Shown here piece after piece: positions 6,668-8,022 of a stretch of DNA of 8,022 bases. Source of the DNA: Prolixibacteraceae bacterium (GTDB lineage: Bacteria > Bacteroidota > Bacteroidia > Bacteroidales > Prolixibacteraceae); contig DPRM01000129.1 in assembly GCA_003537645.1 (NCBI GenBank), positions 25,283 through 33,304 of the forward strand, given 5' to 3'. Within the stretch, counting starts at the first letter, position 1. Each line of letters begins with the position of its first letter. Position numbers and translations under genes: made by a program. The notes beneath the pieces are model-generated. The model was given only the letters and a program-made list of their open reading frames with translations, had not been told where the DNA came from and did not search any database.

Positions 6668-6686
6668 AGAAATGGTATTTTTTCAA

Positions 6687-6694
6687 CAAAGCTA
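6687..6694 (-). promoter_or_regulatory. Candidate -7 promoter element for the DUF438/hemerythrin/PAS gene
   Basis: On the minus strand this reads TAGCTTTG, an exact match to the Bacteroidetes TAnnTTTG consensus, 19 nt before the ATG at 6667. The implied leader is very short. No convincing -33 TTTG is visible. It is supported by position and by similar boxes before other genes in the window. Confidence 0.42.
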
Positions 6695-6775
6695 AAATAT
6701 AAAAAGTAAGCTTTCACTGTTAATTTATACTAATTTAGAATCAACATTCGTACTGATTGAAAAGCAACCATTTCG

Positions 6776-6783
6776 TTACTTTG
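6776..6783 (+). promoter_or_regulatory. Candidate (degenerate) -7 element for the lipoprotein gene
   Basis: TTACTTTG matches seven of eight positions of TAnnTTTG and lies 22 nt before the ATG at 6806. A TTG at 6757-6759 lies 16 bp upstream, shorter than the usual 19-21 bp gap, so it is a doubtful -33. The leader from 6784 to the ATG contains no G, which would leave it unstructured. Confidence 0.3.
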
Positions 6784-6805
6784 ATCATCTTCATAAAAAA
6801 CAAAA

Positions 6806-7699
6806 ATGAAAACAATACTACCTCTGTCACTTGCTTTTATTTTTCTTTTTGCAGGCTGCAACCAAGACGATTTACCAATTTCCGGCGAAGGTTTGTCGGT
6901 GACCATTGGCGAACGGGTTGTAATAACTGCCGGTGATATTGACTATTACGACCTTTCAACTCATTTTATTTACCTGAAGAGTCCCAATTCATTCCTTAAC
7001 GAGAAACTTTACCGCGATAGTTTTCAGGTTTATGCCGACGGCGAAAAAATATATACCGGTGTTTTTCATTCTTGGGTAATGTCATCAATACCTTTGGGGC
7101 CAGCAATTTATACTCCCGTCATTTTTTATCCTGACTATGTTGTGCCAATAGCATTTGGGAGCTACACCGATATAGACGGGGAAAAAATACCGCCAACAGA
7201 TCCCCGCAGTGATGCCCGGATACTAAGCGCGCTGAAATCACACAATCAGTTGCACGAAGGTTTACAATGCGAAATCCGGTCGGTTCAGTTTAATCCGGGT
7301 GGTAAAGTTTCGCTGGAACTGGAACTGATCAACAACGATTCCTTCAACTATTATTACCTCGATCCGCAAAAAATGGGACTCGGATTGTTCCATTACTTTA
7401 CCAACGGACTGTCGCTCTGGAATCCCACACTGAAAAAATCATTCGAAAATCACGTTGAGCACCTACAATCCCAATCTTACGATTCATGGGAAATGAACTG
7501 GTTGTCTCTGATCAATAGCCATGAAAAAAAGACGATCTGGATACACTATACCAATTTCGACCAGCTGCCAGCCGGACAATACAAATTGTTTTTCCGGTTT
7601 CCGGGACTCTCAAAGGTTGGCAAATCGGAGCTGGTTCAACGTAATGGGCGAATCTGGCTGGGTGAACTCGACCTTTCGCAGGATATTCAAATCAAATAG
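6806..7699 (+). CDS. Uncharacterised lipoprotein, possibly surface-exposed
   Basis: The 297-residue product starts with a classic lipoprotein signal: K2, a hydrophobic core, then the lipobox LFAGC with the lipidated cysteine at C18. Directly after it comes NQDD; acidic residues at this place resemble the lipoprotein export signal that sends Bacteroidota lipoproteins to the cell surface. I do not recognise the mature protein. Residues about 30-115 are rich in aromatic and beta-forming stretches (HFIYLKSPNSF, YTPVIFYPDYVVP). Residues about 155-270 read like a beta-sandwich, with alternating strands such as GKVSLELELINND and PAGQYKLFFRFPGL, the latter common at the end of immunoglobulin-like domains in bacterial lipoproteins. 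There is no catalytic motif. It stands divergent from the DUF438 gene and 90 nt before the mutarotase-like gene, with no clear functional link to either. Confidence 0.78.
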   Translation: MKTILPLSLAFIFLFAGCNQDDLPISGEGLSVTIGERVVITAGDIDYYDLSTHFIYLKSPNSFLNEKLYRDSFQVYADGEKIYTGVFHSWVMSSIPLGPAIYTPVIFYPDYVVPIAFGSYTDIDGEKIPPTDPRSDARILSALKSHNQLHEGLQCEIRSVQFNPGGKVSLELELINNDSFNYYYLDPQKMGLGLFHYFTNGLSLWNPTLKKSFENHVEHLQSQSYDSWEMNWLSLINSHEKKTIWIHYTNFDQLPAGQYKLFFRFPGLSKVGKSELVQRNGRIWLGELDLSQDIQIK

Positions 7700-7739
7700 T
7701 TTTGGTTCTTCCAATCTTTTATCTCCGGAAAAGGTTTGT

Positions 7740-7789
7740 TACCTTGCACCGCATATTCAACATTCATAATTTAAAACTCAACATTCCAC
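7740..7789 (+). promoter_or_regulatory. Candidate promoter remnant and G-free leader before the mutarotase gene
   Basis: TACCTTG at 7740-7746 resembles the TAnnTTTG -7 box with one T missing. From 7752 to the second base of the start codon (7791) there is not a single G in 40 bases, and TCAACATTC occurs twice, at 7757-7765 and 7778-7786. Such a leader would be single-stranded, which suits translation initiation without a Shine-Dalgarno. The promoter assignment is weak; the G-free run is directly visible. Confidence 0.3.
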
Positions 7790-8022
7790 ATGATTGATAT
7801 TGACGAACTGGACGAAAAATTCAGCATTGAAGGCGAAGTTGGATTTGCCGAACTCGAAAACGATTTGGTTTTCGTTACTGTTTCAAACAAATATGCCGAT
7901 GCCGACATTTGCCTGTACGGCGCTCATATTACCAGCTTTCGGCCACGCAATTCGATGGATTTACTTTGGCTGAGTTCCGATAGTTTCTTTGAGGTTGGCA
8001 AGCCTATTCGCGGAGGTATCCC
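7790..8022 (+). CDS. D-hexose-6-phosphate mutarotase-like protein (partial, C-terminus outside window)
   Basis: The visible 77 residues begin MIDIDELDEKFSIEG and contain YGAHITSFRP (43-52), DLLWLSS (57-63) and KPIRGGIP running off the right edge. These match the N-terminal part of the aldose 1-epimerase superfamily, specifically the YeaD-like hexose-6-phosphate mutarotases, where GAH, LLW(L/M)S and (K/A)IRGGIP are successive signatures leading into the substrate-binding site. Such enzymes interconvert the alpha and beta anomers of glucose 6-phosphate and related sugars in the cytoplasm. Family members are about 270-300 residues, so roughly a quarter is seen and the catalytic histidine and glutamate lie beyond the window. 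ATG 7790 is preferred: it is the first start in this frame and gives a normal N-terminus. It follows the lipoprotein gene after 90 nt and is probably transcribed on its own. Confidence 0.88.
   Translation, partial: MIDIDELDEKFSIEGEVGFAELENDLVFVTVSNKYADADICLYGAHITSFRPRNSMDLLWLSSDSFFEVGKPIRGGI

Noticed and set aside
1..8022. tRNA, rRNA, CRISPR array or known riboswitch
   Set aside because: No cloverleaf, ribosomal RNA core, regularly spaced repeat-spacer array or conserved riboswitch core was seen. The 10-bp units at 3144-3173 are too short and contiguous for CRISPR.

Overview
The window reads as a chromosomal segment of a member of the Bacteroidota. Three things point there: protein sequences of Bacteroidota type (LipA, LipB, RuvC, a DUF438/hemerythrin/PAS protein), almost no Shine-Dalgarno sequences, and octamers matching the Bacteroidetes -7 promoter consensus TAnnTTTG just upstream of several genes. 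The style suggests Bacteroidales or Marinilabiliales, but the genus cannot be read from the sequence. All full-length genes look intact; the genes at both window edges are cut by the window.

Layout. Positions 1-3080 hold a minus-strand operon. Read in its own direction it runs: an exported TPR-repeat protein (1197-3080), an EamA-type ten-helix transporter (313-1200) and ruvC (323 down to the left edge, partial). The genes overlap by 3-11 nt, so they are probably translated in a coupled way. Positions 3081-3264 are a divergent intergenic region with candidate promoters on both strands around a 78-bp imperfect palindrome built from roughly 10-bp units. Positions 3265-4824 hold lipA and lipB, the endogenous lipoate synthesis and attachment pair. 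Positions 4899-5466 hold a two-gene toxin-antitoxin cassette with a RelE/ParE-type toxin. It is clearly more AT-rich than its surroundings and probably arrived by transfer. Positions 5471-6667 (minus) encode a three-part DUF438, hemerythrin-like and PAS protein, likely a cytoplasmic redox or gas sensor. From 6806 the plus strand carries an unrecognised lipoprotein (6806-7699) and the start of a hexose-6-phosphate mutarotase-like gene (7790 to the right edge).

How the genes work together. LipB moves octanoyl from acyl carrier protein to lipoyl domains and LipA adds the two sulfurs, so this pair is a complete pathway. The TPR-EamA-ruvC operon joins envelope and DNA-repair functions with no obvious biochemical link. 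The toxin-antitoxin pair is a self-contained module. I see no clear novel multi-gene system. The items most worth a second look are the palindromic repeat before lipA, the AT-rich toxin-antitoxin insertion with its possible operator, and the uncharacterised lipoprotein.
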